A stretch of DNA of 64,000 nt. It comes from Corynebacterium lemuris (GTDB lineage: Bacteria; Actinomycetota; Actinomycetes; Mycobacteriales; Mycobacteriaceae). The notes below the pieces were generated by a model. The model was given only the letters and a program-made list of their open reading frames with translations, ran no database searches and was not told the DNA's origin. Of this stretch, positions 52,890 to 61,724 are shown piece after piece (position 1 is the first letter of the stretch; each line of letters starts with the position of its first letter). The position numbers and the translations under genes are program-made. The stretch is taken from positions 372,001 through 436,000 of the forward strand of contig NZ_JANWTC010000001.1 of the NCBI RefSeq assembly GCF_024919295.1, read 5' to 3'.

Positions 52890-54809
52890 ATGGACACCAT
52901 GCCGACCGCACCTGCCGCCCACCGGTCGTGGGGCCTGTTCTTCCGTTCCCGGGACGGACTGATCACGGTGGCCACGCTGGTGGCCATCGTGCTGCACCTC
53001 ATCCTCTGGTTCGGCCCCGGGTTGAGCGGGTGGGCGCGGGACTGGCCCCTGGTCGCGGTGGTCATCCTCGGCGGGGTTCCGCTCATGATCGAGGTGGCCC
53101 GCTCAGCGATCCGGACCCGGGGTGGGGCGGACACCCTGGCGGCCGTCTCCATCATCACGTCCGTGCTGCTGGGGGAGTGGCTCGTCGCCGCGATCATCGT
53201 GCTCATGCTCTCCGGGGGTGAGGCGCTGGAGACGGCGGCGTCGAGACGCGCCTCGGGCACCCTGGCGGCCCTCGCCCGGCGCGCGCCGACCACCGCCCAC
53301 CGGCTGCGCGGTGCGGATATCTCGGCGGGGACCGAGGAGGTCCCGGTCAACGACATCGCCCTCGGTGATCTGCTGGTCATCCTGCCGCATGAGCTGTGCC
53401 CCGTGGACGGGGAGGTCGTCGACGGCCACGGCAGCATGGACGAGTCCTTCCTCACCGGCGAACCCTATGTGGTGGGTAAATCCCGGGGATCGGCGGTGAT
53501 GTCGGGCGCGGTCAACGGGGAGAATCCGTTGACGATCACCGCGATGCGGCCGGCGGAGGATTCCCGTTATGCGCAGATCGTCGGTGTTCTGCGGGAGGCG
53601 GAGGAGAACCGGCCGGCGATGCGCCGTCTCGCGGACCGGCTGGGTGCCTGGTACACGGTCATCGCCCTGGCGTTGGGGGTGCTCGGCTGGGCGGTCTCGG
53701 GGGATCCGACGCGTTTCCTGGCGGTGGTCGTCGTGGCTACGCCCTGCCCGCTGCTCATCGGTGTGCCGGTTGCCATCATCGGGGCGATCTCGCTGGCGGC
53801 CCGCCGCGGCATCATCGTGAAGAATCCCGGGATGCTGGAGCACACCTCCCGGATCCGGACGGTCATGTTCGATAAGACGGGCACCCTGACCTACGGCCGC
53901 CCGGTGGTCACCGACATCCACACCGTGGCGGGTTTCACCGCCGATGAGGTGCTGGCTCTCGCGGCCTCGGTCGAGCGTTACTCGCGTCATCCGCTGGCTG
54001 AGGCGATCCGCAACCGGGCGGAGGAACGCGGCCTGGTGCTGCCCGGTGTCACCGAGGTCTCCGAGCGGCCCGGCCAGGGCCTGACGGGCATGGTCGGTGG
54101 CCGGCATATCCGCATCACCAACCGGCGCACCTGCCGGGAGATCGATCCCGCCAGCGGTGCGCTCATGCCGGACACCGCCGCCGGGATGGAGTCCGTCGTG
54201 CTTGTCGACGACGCCTACGCCGCCCTCATCCGGCTGCGGGACGAGCCGCGGGCATCGGCAGGCGAGTTCATCGCCCATCTGCCGGGCAGCCACGATGTGG
54301 AGAGGCTGATGATCGTCTCCGGCGACCGGGAGGCCGAGGTCCGGCACCTGGCGGGGCAGGTCGGTGTCGAGGAGGTCCACGCCGGGATCAGCCCGGAGGG
54401 CAAACTCGCCCTGGTGGAGAAATACAATCGGCGTGGGCCGACGCTGTTCCTCGGGGACGGCATCAACGACGCCCCCGCCATGGCCGTGGCGACGGTGGGA
54501 GTGGCGATGGGGGCGAACTCCGACGTCACCTCGGAGGCAGCCGACGCCGTCATCCTCGACTCCTCCCTGGAGCGTCTCGACGAGCTCCTCCACATCGGCG
54601 CGCGGATGCGGCGGATCGCCCTGCAGTCCGCGCTGGGTGGCATGGCGCTGAGCATGGTCGGCATGGTGCTCGCGGTCTTCGGTCTGCTCACCCCGCTGCT
54701 GGGGGCCATCGCACAGGAGGTCATCGACGTGCTGGCGATCCTCAACGCTGCCCGGGTGGGCATGGTCCGTGAACCGTTGAGCGACTTCGACAGGGCACCG
54801 GGAGAGTAG
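52890..54809 (+). CDS. Heavy-metal P1B-type ATPase, active-looking
   Basis: 639-residue ATPase without an N-terminal metal-binding domain. All motifs are intact: DESFLTGEPYVVGK (actuator), TPCPLLIGVPVAII (membrane metal site), D328 in MFDKTGTLTYGRPVV, RHPLAEAIRNR and LGDGINDAPAMAVA. The TPCP metal site differs from the CPC of copper pumps and the SPC of cobalt/zinc pumps, so the metal cannot be named. It exports or imports a cation across the plasma membrane. It lies 72 bp after rtcB and 35 bp before the SIMPL gene. Confidence 0.9.
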   Translation: MDTMPTAPAAHRSWGLFFRSRDGLITVATLVAIVLHLILWFGPGLSGWARDWPLVAVVILGGVPLMIEVARSAIRTRGGADTLAAVSIITSVLLGEWLVAAIIVLMLSGGEALETAASRRASGTLAALARRAPTTAHRLRGADISAGTEEVPVNDIALGDLLVILPHELCPVDGEVVDGHGSMDESFLTGEPYVVGKSRGSAVMSGAVNGENPLTITAMRPAEDSRYAQIVGVLREAEENRPAMRRLADRLGAWYTVIALALGVLGWAVSGDPTRFLAVVVVATPCPLLIGVPVAIIGAISLAARRGIIVKNPGMLEHTSRIRTVMFDKTGTLTYGRPVVTDIHTVAGFTADEVLALAASVERYSRHPLAEAIRNRAEERGLVLPGVTEVSERPGQGLTGMVGGRHIRITNRRTCREIDPASGALMPDTAAGMESVVLVDDAYAALIRLRDEPRASAGEFIAHLPGSHDVERLMIVSGDREAEVRHLAGQVGVEEVHAGISPEGKLALVEKYNRRGPTLFLGDGINDAPAMAVATVGVAMGANSDVTSEAADAVILDSSLERLDELLHIGARMRRIALQSALGGMALSMVGMVLAVFGLLTPLLGAIAQEVIDVLAILNAARVGMVREPLSDFDRAPGE

Positions 54810-54844
54810 TGGCGGCGGGACGGGGCGGCGCTTAGCCTGATGAT

Positions 54845-55477
54845 ATGGATCACATCCCCACTGTCCGCTGCACGGGCACCGCCGTCGGGGAGTTCCCCGC
54901 CGACACCGCCTCCGTCCGACTACGGGTCAATGCCCGCCACGCCCACCAGGAGGGGGCCTACCGGCTCCGGCAGGAGGGCCTGGCCGTCGCCCGCGCCGTC
55001 CTCGGTGCCGTGTCAGGGGTGGAGATCAGCGAGGAGAGCCTGGGGGAGCACACCTGGGATTCCCACACGGTGGCCACCTGGGAGTGCGCGGTGACCGCGG
55101 TCGGTGGTGTCGACGGGCTCCGTGAGGTCATCGCCCGTCTCGCGGATGTGCCGTCGGTGGAGGTGCTCGGTCCCACCTGGCGGTTGTCGGAGGTGCGCAG
55201 GCGGGAGCTGCGCGAGCGCCTGCAGGTGACGGCGGTGCAGGACGCCCGCCGGGAAGCGGGCCTGCTCGCGGCGGCCCTCGGTGTGCGCGCCGGTGCGCCG
55301 CAGCGCATCGACAGCGGGGACGCGCCGCACCTGCTGCCGGAGATGCGGATGGTCGGGATGGACATGGCGCAGGGATCGGATCTGCCCCCGCGCACCCTCG
55401 AGCTGGACCTGACGCCGGAGCTGATCACCCTCGAGGAATCCGTCACCGTCGACTTCGCCCTGGAGCAGGAGGGCTGA
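54845..55477 (+). CDS. SIMPL-domain (DUF541) protein
   Basis: 210-residue protein with the SIMPL pattern of repeated beta strands and helices: VRCTGTAVGEFPADTASVRL at the start, LGEHTWDSHTVATWECAVTA, and LQVTAVQDARREAGLLAAAL. There is no signal peptide, unlike many family members. Family function is unclear. It follows the ATPase by 35 bp and may be cotranscribed. Confidence 0.78.
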   Translation: MDHIPTVRCTGTAVGEFPADTASVRLRVNARHAHQEGAYRLRQEGLAVARAVLGAVSGVEISEESLGEHTWDSHTVATWECAVTAVGGVDGLREVIARLADVPSVEVLGPTWRLSEVRRRELRERLQVTAVQDARREAGLLAAALGVRAGAPQRIDSGDAPHLLPEMRMVGMDMAQGSDLPPRTLELDLTPELITLEESVTVDFALEQEG

Positions 55478-55529
55478 GGGTGGAGTTTCTGCGTCGAGCA
55501 GGCGATTTGGAGTTCCTTCCGGATCGCCG

Positions 55530-55780
55530 TTAGGATGACACACCGAAGTTTGAATCGGTTCCCCGAAGCGGGGACCGCGCTCAAGTTTCACCGAAGACCG
55601 TCGGTCATCCGTAAAGGATCTAAGGATTCCAGGACACTGGAACGGCCCACGCAGGAGACACTTTAGAGCCACCACCTCCTTTACGGGAGATGATGCGCCC
55701 CGTGCTCTTGCACGGGGCCTTTTTCGTTGAAGAAGGCCCCGGCGGATCAACACGACACGTAATTGGAAGGAGGCGAAGTA
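55530..55780 (+). ncRNA. rplJ leader (ribosomal L10-type leader) with attenuator
   Basis: TAGGAT at about 55530 gives a start site near 55542 and a leader of about 240 nt. It has a TTCCCCG/CGGGGA hairpin near 55559-55575 and further paired segments before the rplJ ribosome-binding site AAGGAGGCGAAG. Leaders at this place are known to bind the L10-L12 complex. The match to the family is by position and structure read by eye. Confidence 0.6.
55697..55725 (+). terminator. Attenuator-like terminator in the rplJ leader
   Basis: GCCCCGTGC (55697-55705) pairs perfectly with GCACGGGGC (55710-55718) around TCTT, followed by CTTTTTC. It lies 56 bp before rplJ, so transcripts must read through it. Confidence 0.8.
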
Positions 55781-56296
55781 ATGGCAAACGCGAAGAACCA
55801 GGCCGAGCTCGCAGAGCTCAAGGCCAAGTTCGAGGAGGCGGACACCGTCGTCCTCACCGAGTACCGTGGCCTGACCGTTGCACAGATCTCTGAGCTGCGC
55901 GGCGCTCTCGGCTTCGACGTCCAGTACTCCGTCGCCAAGAACACCCTTATCAAGATCGCTGCCCAGGAAAAGGGCATCGAGGGTCTTGACGAGCACCTCA
56001 CCGGTCCGACCGCAGTCGCCTTCATCAAGGGCGAGGCTGTCGATGCCGCCAAGGTGATGAAGAAGTTCGCCGATGATAACAAGGCGTTCATCGTCAAGGG
56101 TGGCTACATGGACGGCAACGCTCTGTCTGCCGACCAGGTCAAGGCCATCGCCGAGCTGGACAACCGCGAGACCACCCTCGCGAAGCTGGCCGGCGCCATG
56201 AAGGGCAATCTGGCAAAGGCCGCAGGCCTGTTCAACGCTCCCGCTTCCCAGGTCGCACGCCTCGCAGCTGCGCTCCAGGAGAAGAAGGACGCTTAA
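55781..56296 (+). CDS. rplJ: 50S ribosomal protein L10
   Basis: 171-residue L10. [20 protein letters not shown] and [14 protein letters not shown] form the rRNA-binding domain, and the C-terminal helix ([20 protein letters not shown]) binds L7/L12 dimers. ATG 55781 has AAGGAGG upstream; the GTG/ATG codons further up are less likely. Confidence 0.97.
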   Translation: MANAKNQAELAELKAKFEEADTVVLTEYRGLTVAQISELRGALGFDVQYSVAKNTLIKIAAQEKGIEGLDEHLTGPTAVAFIKGEAVDAAKVMKKFADDNKAFIVKGGYMDGNALSADQVKAIAELDNRETTLAKLAGAMKGNLAKAAGLFNAPASQVARLAAALQEKKDA

Positions 56297-56374
56297 GTCG
56301 CCATCACGGCGCACCCATTCACACCCCACAACTTCGGGCCTGCTGAAACCGGCCCACAAAGAAAGGAAGCCACC

Positions 56375-56761
56375 ATGGCTAAGCTCACCAAGGACGAGCT
56401 CATTGAGGCATTCAAGGAGATGACCCTGATCGAGCTCTCCGAGTTCGTCAAGGAGTTCGAAGAGGTCTTCGAGGTCACCGCTGCCGCTCCGGTCGCCGTT
56501 GCAGCTGCAGGTGCCGCTGGCGGCGAGGCTGCTGCCGCTGAGGAGCAGTCCGAGTTCGACGTCGTCCTCGAGGACGCCGGCGCCAAGAAGATCGGCGTGA
56601 TCAAGGCTGTCCGCGAGCTCGTCTCCGGCCTGGGCCTGAAGGAGGCCAAGGAGCTCGTCGAGGGCGCACCGAAGGCCATCCTCGAGGGTGCTTCCAAGGA
56701 AGACGCCGACGCTGCCAAGGCCAAGCTCGAAGAGGCCGGCGCCAAGGTCTCCCTCAAGTAA
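56375..56761 (+). CDS. rplL: 50S ribosomal protein L7/L12
   Basis: 128-residue L7/L12 with the N-terminal dimerisation helix ([20 protein letters not shown]), an Ala/Gly-rich hinge, and the C-terminal factor-binding domain ([20 protein letters not shown] ... [15 protein letters not shown]). GAAAGGAAGCC precedes the ATG. Confidence 0.97.
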   Translation: MAKLTKDELIEAFKEMTLIELSEFVKEFEEVFEVTAAAPVAVAAAGAAGGEAAAAEEQSEFDVVLEDAGAKKIGVIKAVRELVSGLGLKEAKELVEGAPKAILEGASKEDADAAKAKLEEAGAKVSLK

Positions 56762-56779
56762 GAGGAACCTTTTTCGCGC

Positions 56780-56823
56780 GAACCCCGCACATCCACTTTC
56801 CGTGGATGGAGCGGGGTTCTCCC
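56780..56823 (+). terminator. Terminator after rplL
   Basis: GAACCCCGC (56780-56788) pairs with GCGGGGTTC (56811-56819), with an inner CATCCAC/GTGGATG stem, followed by TCTCCC. Confidence 0.75.
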
Positions 56824-56908
56824 GATTCCGGGGTGTCCCTGACCCGGGTGTTCCGGGACAGTCACCTTTCACGAGGGGCACTTCTGTGCGGCGGGTAGAC
56901 TCACACCC

Positions 56909-57856
56909 ATGCTGCCCAAGTCCCGCCTGCTCTCCTTTCTCGTGCTCAGCATCGGCGTCGCCCTCCTGGTGGCAGGTCTCGTGGCCCCCAGATTCCTGCC
57001 CGGGGACAGCCGTCTGCCGCTGGACCTGGCGGCCACGACATGGACGCTGACCGACGATGAGCCGCAGACGCGTCTGATGACGGATCCGGGCGGGCGGGTG
57101 CTGGATGCACCGGTCACGAGGCAGCTCCACGTGGAGATCCAGAACCCGGCCGACGAGGAGACGGTGACGCTGCGGGTGGGGGAGACCCTCATGCGCGACA
57201 GCCTGCAGGATGAGCTGGACCGGCTGATCTCCGCCGAGGTATGGACCTTCGGCCTCGACCGCACCACCGGTGGGTTCACCACCCCGGCGACCCTCACCGA
57301 CCAACTGGCCAGCCCCGTCAGTGAGGTGCCCGTCGAGGGGGTGTGGCTGAAGTTCCCCTCGGATGCACAGCAGGCCACCTACGCGGTCTTCGAGCCCAGG
57401 TTGCGGCAGACCCGCCCGGCGGAGTTCGCCGAGGAACTGGACATCAACGGCCGGACCATCCACCGCTACCGTCAGAACGTGGAGCCGACGAACGTTGCCG
57501 AGCTCTACGCCTCCCCCTTCAACACCACCACCTTCGCTGACGGGGAGCGCGGCTACCTCTTCCACTCCGTCACGCGTGACTTCCTGGTGGACCGGGTTTC
57601 CGGGTTGGTCGTGGAGATCAGGGAGGACGTGGACTCCTACTACGGCACAGTCGACGGGGAGAAGCGTGAGCAGGTCCTGCTCTTCGAGGGACAGATGCCT
57701 CAGCAGCAGATTGATGCCCATCTGCGTGCCGCCGGCGAGATCCGGGATCCGGCGGTGGTGGACACGATACGCTGGGCGGTCATGGGCGTGGGCGGCCTGC
57801 TGATCCTGCTGGGGCTGGTGGGCGCCGCCGGTGTATTCAGCCGTCGCCGCGGTTGA
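56909..57856 (+). CDS. DUF3068 (PorA-like) membrane protein
   Basis: 315-residue protein with membrane segments at both ends (LLSFLVLSIGVALLVAGLVA near 8-27 and AVMGVGGLLILLGLVGAAGV near 290-309) and a large beta-rich extracytoplasmic domain of about 255 residues between them. This is the DUF3068 layout found in corynebacteria and mycobacteria; function unknown. ATG start with GCGGCGGGTAG-type upstream sequence and no clear Shine-Dalgarno. It separates rplL from rpoB. Confidence 0.8.
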   Translation: MLPKSRLLSFLVLSIGVALLVAGLVAPRFLPGDSRLPLDLAATTWTLTDDEPQTRLMTDPGGRVLDAPVTRQLHVEIQNPADEETVTLRVGETLMRDSLQDELDRLISAEVWTFGLDRTTGGFTTPATLTDQLASPVSEVPVEGVWLKFPSDAQQATYAVFEPRLRQTRPAEFAEELDINGRTIHRYRQNVEPTNVAELYASPFNTTTFADGERGYLFHSVTRDFLVDRVSGLVVEIREDVDSYYGTVDGEKREQVLLFEGQMPQQQIDAHLRAAGEIRDPAVVDTIRWAVMGVGGLLILLGLVGAAGVFSRRRG

Positions 57857-58183
57857 ACAGGGCAGTGGCGCATCCGAGGGCGAGGTGCGAACTGCGCGGG
57901 AAGTCGTGGTAGAGTCCCGGCGTGAATCCGGAAGCTAATCGGCGCGTCGGTGGGCTTTACAATTCAAAGAACTTGATATAGGCTGTTTCGTTGCGCTGGA
58001 ATTCGTCTCTGGTCATCACGTCAACCTTGATCGATCGACATGGAAAAGTCGACTTGACAAGGTGATTTTGTGCTATCTGGGGACGGTCATTCCACAGCAG
58101 ACCGAATGCTAAATTACCAGCGGATTCGGTGGTTGTACGCCAGAGCAGCCACAGTTCCGCGTGAGGTGCTGGAAGGACCCATC
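57857..58183 (+). promoter_or_regulatory. rpoB upstream region
   Basis: 327 bp without a gene and AT-richer than its surroundings. TAGAGT at about 57911 and TTGACA at 58054-58059 with TATCTG 14 bp later are possible promoter pieces. GGAAGGA at 58171-58177 is the rpoB ribosome-binding site. Confidence 0.45.
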
Positions 58184-61100
58184 TTGGCAGTCTCCCGCCA
58201 GACCAAGTCAGTGGCCGATATCCCCGGAACTCCGAAGCGTTACTCGTTCTCGAAGAACGCAGAGCCGATTGAGGTTCCGGGGCTCCTTGACCTGCAGCGT
58301 GAATCCTTCGGATGGCTGATCGGTACGCCCGAGTGGCGCGCCCGCCAGCAGGAGGAGCGTGGGCCGGAAGCCCACGTCACCAGTGGTCTTGAGGACATTC
58401 TCGAAGAGCTGAGCCCGATTCAGGACTACTCCGAGAACATGTCCCTCTCCCTGTCCACCCCGCGATTCGAGGATGTCAAGCACACCATCGATGAGTGCAA
58501 GGACAAGGACATCAACTACTCCGCGCCACTGTATGTGACCGCGGAGTTCATCAACAACGAAACCCAGGAGATCAAGTCCCAGACCGTCTTCATCGGTGAC
58601 TTCCCGATGATGACAGACAAGGGCACGTTCATCGTCAACGGCACCGAGCGTGTCGTTGTCTCCCAGCTGGTTCGCTCCCCGGGTGTGTACTTCGATCAGA
58701 CGATCGACAAGTCCACCGAGCGTCCGCTGCACTCCGTCAAGGTCATCCCCTCGCGTGGAGCCTGGCTGGAGTTCGACGTGGACAAGCGTGACACCGTCGG
58801 TGTCCGTATCGACCGTAAGCGTCGCCAGCCCGTCACCGTCCTGCTGAAGGCCCTGGGCTGGACCACCGAGCAGATCAAGGAGCGCTTCGGCTTCTCCGAG
58901 ATCATGATGTCCACCCTGGAGTCTGACGGCGTCGCGAACGTCGACGAGGCTCTGCTGGAGATCTACCGCAAACAGCGTCCCGGCGAGCAGCCGACCCGTG
59001 ACCTCGCCCGTTCCCTGCTCGACAACGCCTTCTTCCGCCCGAAGCGCTACGACCTGGCCAAGGTCGGCCGCTACAAGGTCAACCGCAAGCTCGGCCTCGG
59101 CGGCGACCACGAGGGTCTGACCACCCTCACGGAAGAGGACATCGCCACCACCCTGGAGTACCTGGTCCGCCTGCACACCGGTGAGCGCAACATGACCTCG
59201 CCGACCGGTGAGACCATCCCGGTCAACGTCGACGACATCGACCACTTCGGCAACCGTCGTCTGCGTACCGTCGGTGAGCTCATCCAGAACCAGGTCCGTG
59301 TGGGGCTGTCGCGGATGGAGCGTGTCGTGCGCGAGCGCATGACCACCCAGGACGCCGAGTCCATCACCCCGACCTCGCTGATCAACGTCCGTCCGGTCTC
59401 GGCCGCGATCCGCGAGTTCTTCGGCACCTCCCAGCTGTCCCAGTTCATGGACCAGAACAACTCGCTGTCGGGTCTGACCCACAAGCGCCGTCTGTCCGCC
59501 CTCGGCCCGGGTGGCCTGTCCCGTGAGCGTGCGGGCATCGAGGTCCGTGACGTGCACCCGTCCCACTACGGACGCATGTGCCCCATCGAGACCCCTGAGG
59601 GTCCGAACATCGGTCTGATCGGTTCGCTCTCCTCCTACGCACGCGTCAACGCGTTCGGCTTCATCGAGACCCCGTACCTCAAGGTCGTCGACGGCCAGGT
59701 CACCGATGAGGTGCACTACCTCACCGCTGACGAAGAGGACCGTTACGCCATCGGTCAGGCCTCCGTCGAGCGCGATGCGGAGGGTTACATCACCTCCGAC
59801 CGCGTCGAGGTCCGTGTCAAGGACGGCGACATCGCCGTCACGGACGGCAAGGGCGTCGATTTCATCGATGTCTCCGCACGTCAGATGGTTTCCATCGGTA
59901 CAGCGATGATTCCGTTCCTCGAGCACGATGACGCCAACCGTGCCCTCATGGGTGCGAACATGCAGAAGCAGGCCGTGCCGCTGGTCCGCGCCGAGGCCCC
60001 GTTCGTGGGCACCGGCATGGAGAAGCGTGCAGCCTACGACGCCGGTGACATGGTCATCGCCCCGAAGGCCGGCGTCGTCGAGAATGTCTCCGCCGACCTG
60101 ATCACCATCATGGACGACCAGGGCATCCGCGACACCTTCCTGCTGCGCAAGTTCGAGCGCACCAACCAGGGCACCTGCTACAACCAGACCCCGCTGGTGA
60201 ACATGGGCGAGCGCGTCGAGGCCGGCCAGGTCATCGCCGACGGTCCGGGCACCCACAACGGTGAGATGTCGCTGGGCCGCAACCTGCTGGTCGCCTTCAT
60301 GCCGTGGGAGGGCCACAACTACGAGGATGCGATCATCCTCAACCAGAGCCTCGTCGAGCAGGACATCCTGACCTCGATCCACATCGAGGAGCATGAGATC
60401 GACGCCCGCGACACCAAGCTGGGCGCCGAGGAGATCACCCGTGAGATCCCGAACGTCTCCGAGGACGTCCTGCGCGACCTCGACGACCGCGGTATCGTCC
60501 GCATCGGTGCCGACGTCCGCGCCGGCGACATCCTCGTGGGCAAGGTCACCCCGAAGGGCGAGACCGAGCTGACCCCGGAGGAGCGCCTGCTGCGCGCCAT
60601 CTTCGGTGAGAAGGCCCGTGAGGTCCGCGACACCTCCATGAAGGTGCCGCACGGTGAAAACGGCAAGGTCATCGGTGTCCGTCGCTTCGCCCGCGAGGAC
60701 GACGACGATCTGGCACCGGGCGTCAACGAGATGATCCGCGTCTACGTCGCCCAGAAGCGCAAGATCCAGGACGGCGACAAGCTCGCCGGCCGCCACGGCA
60801 ACAAGGGCGTCGTGGGTAAGATCCTGCCGCCGGAGGACATGCCGTTCATGCCGGACGGCACCCCGGTGGACATGATCCTGAACACCCATGGTGTTCCGCG
60901 CCGTATGAACATCGGCCAGGTCCTGGAGATCCACCTCGGCTGGCTGGCTGCTGCCGGCTGGCAGGTCGATCCGGAGGATCCGGCCAACGCCGAGCTCATC
61001 CAGACCCTGCCGGAGGAGCTCTACGACGTCCCGGCCAATTCGCTGACCGCCACCCCGGTCTTCGACGGCGCCACCAACGAGGAGCTCGCCGGCCTGCTGC

Positions 61101-61666
61101 GCAACTCCCGTCCGAACCGTGACGGTGAGGTCATGGTCGACGGAGACGGCAAGACGATGCTCTTCGACGGCCGTTCCGGTGAGCCCTTCCCGTACCCGGT
61201 CTCCGTGGGCTACATGTACCAGCTCAAGCTCCACCACCTGGTGGACGAGAAGATCCACGCCCGTTCCACCGGCCCGTACTCCATGATCACCCAGCAGCCG
61301 CTCGGCGGTAAGGCCCAGTTCGGTGGCCAGCGCTTCGGTGAGATGGAGGTGTGGGCGATGCAGGCATACGGTGCCGCCTACACCCTGCAGGAACTGCTGA
61401 CGATCAAGTCCGATGACGTGGTCGGCCGCGTCAAGGTCTACGAGGCCATTGTCAAGGGCGAGAACATCCCGGACCCGGGTATCCCCGAGTCCTTCAAGGT
61501 TCTCCTCAAGGAGCTCCAGTCGCTGTGCCTGAACGTCGAGGTCCTCGCCGCCGACGGCACCCCGATGGAGCTGTCCGTTGATGACGAGGACGACATGGAC
61601 GCCGGTGGATCCTCACTGGGCATCAACCTGTCCCATGACGAGCGTTCCGACGTCGACGCCTCCTAA
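58184..61666 (+). CDS. rpoB: DNA-directed RNA polymerase beta subunit
   Basis: 1160-residue RpoB from TTG 58184, which has GGAAGGA 6 nt upstream; GTG 58166 (reading [14 protein letters not shown]) is the alternative used in related genomes. Landmarks are [20 protein letters not shown], the rifampicin region [13 protein letters not shown] followed by [18 protein letters not shown] with sensitive-type Asp, His and Ser residues, [20 protein letters not shown], and [20 protein letters not shown]. The C-terminus ends [13 protein letters not shown]. 58 bp separate it from rpoC. Confidence 0.96.
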   Translation: MAVSRQTKSVADIPGTPKRYSFSKNAEPIEVPGLLDLQRESFGWLIGTPEWRARQQEERGPEAHVTSGLEDILEELSPIQDYSENMSLSLSTPRFEDVKHTIDECKDKDINYSAPLYVTAEFINNETQEIKSQTVFIGDFPMMTDKGTFIVNGTERVVVSQLVRSPGVYFDQTIDKSTERPLHSVKVIPSRGAWLEFDVDKRDTVGVRIDRKRRQPVTVLLKALGWTTEQIKERFGFSEIMMSTLESDGVANVDEALLEIYRKQRPGEQPTRDLARSLLDNAFFRPKRYDLAKVGRYKVNRKLGLGGDHEGLTTLTEEDIATTLEYLVRLHTGERNMTSPTGETIPVNVDDIDHFGNRRLRTVGELIQNQVRVGLSRMERVVRERMTTQDAESITPTSLINVRPVSAAIREFFGTSQLSQFMDQNNSLSGLTHKRRLSALGPGGLSRERAGIEVRDVHPSHYGRMCPIETPEGPNIGLIGSLSSYARVNAFGFIETPYLKVVDGQVTDEVHYLTADEEDRYAIGQASVERDAEGYITSDRVEVRVKDGDIAVTDGKGVDFIDVSARQMVSIGTAMIPFLEHDDANRALMGANMQKQAVPLVRAEAPFVGTGMEKRAAYDAGDMVIAPKAGVVENVSADLITIMDDQGIRDTFLLRKFERTNQGTCYNQTPLVNMGERVEAGQVIADGPGTHNGEMSLGRNLLVAFMPWEGHNYEDAIILNQSLVEQDILTSIHIEEHEIDARDTKLGAEEITREIPNVSEDVLRDLDDRGIVRIGADVRAGDILVGKVTPKGETELTPEERLLRAIFGEKAREVRDTSMKVPHGENGKVIGVRRFAREDDDDLAPGVNEMIRVYVAQKRKIQDGDKLAGRHGNKGVVGKILPPEDMPFMPDGTPVDMILNTHGVPRRMNIGQVLEIHLGWLAAAGWQVDPEDPANAELIQTLPEELYDVPANSLTATPVFDGATNEELAGLLRNSRPNRDGEVMVDGDGKTMLFDGRSGEPFPYPVSVGYMYQLKLHHLVDEKIHARSTGPYSMITQQPLGGKAQFGGQRFGEMEVWAMQAYGAAYTLQELLTIKSDDVVGRVKVYEAIVKGENIPDPGIPESFKVLLKELQSLCLNVEVLAADGTPMELSVDDEDDMDAGGSSLGINLSHDERSDVDAS

Positions 61667-61724
61667 CCTCTGACCCGATATCCGCCATTCAATCCCTCCC
61701 GTCCGGGAGGGGAAAGGGAGTTAC

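Noticed and set aside
59401..59530. Serine for proline in the rifampicin region of RpoB (NNSLSG)
   Set aside because: This is the usual corynebacterial sequence; the Asp, His and Ser positions linked to resistance look sensitive.
58208..61258. 1016-codon minus-strand frame opposite rpoB (and 61689-63653 opposite rpoC)
   Set aside because: Shadows of highly conserved rpoB and rpoC caused by high GC at third positions.
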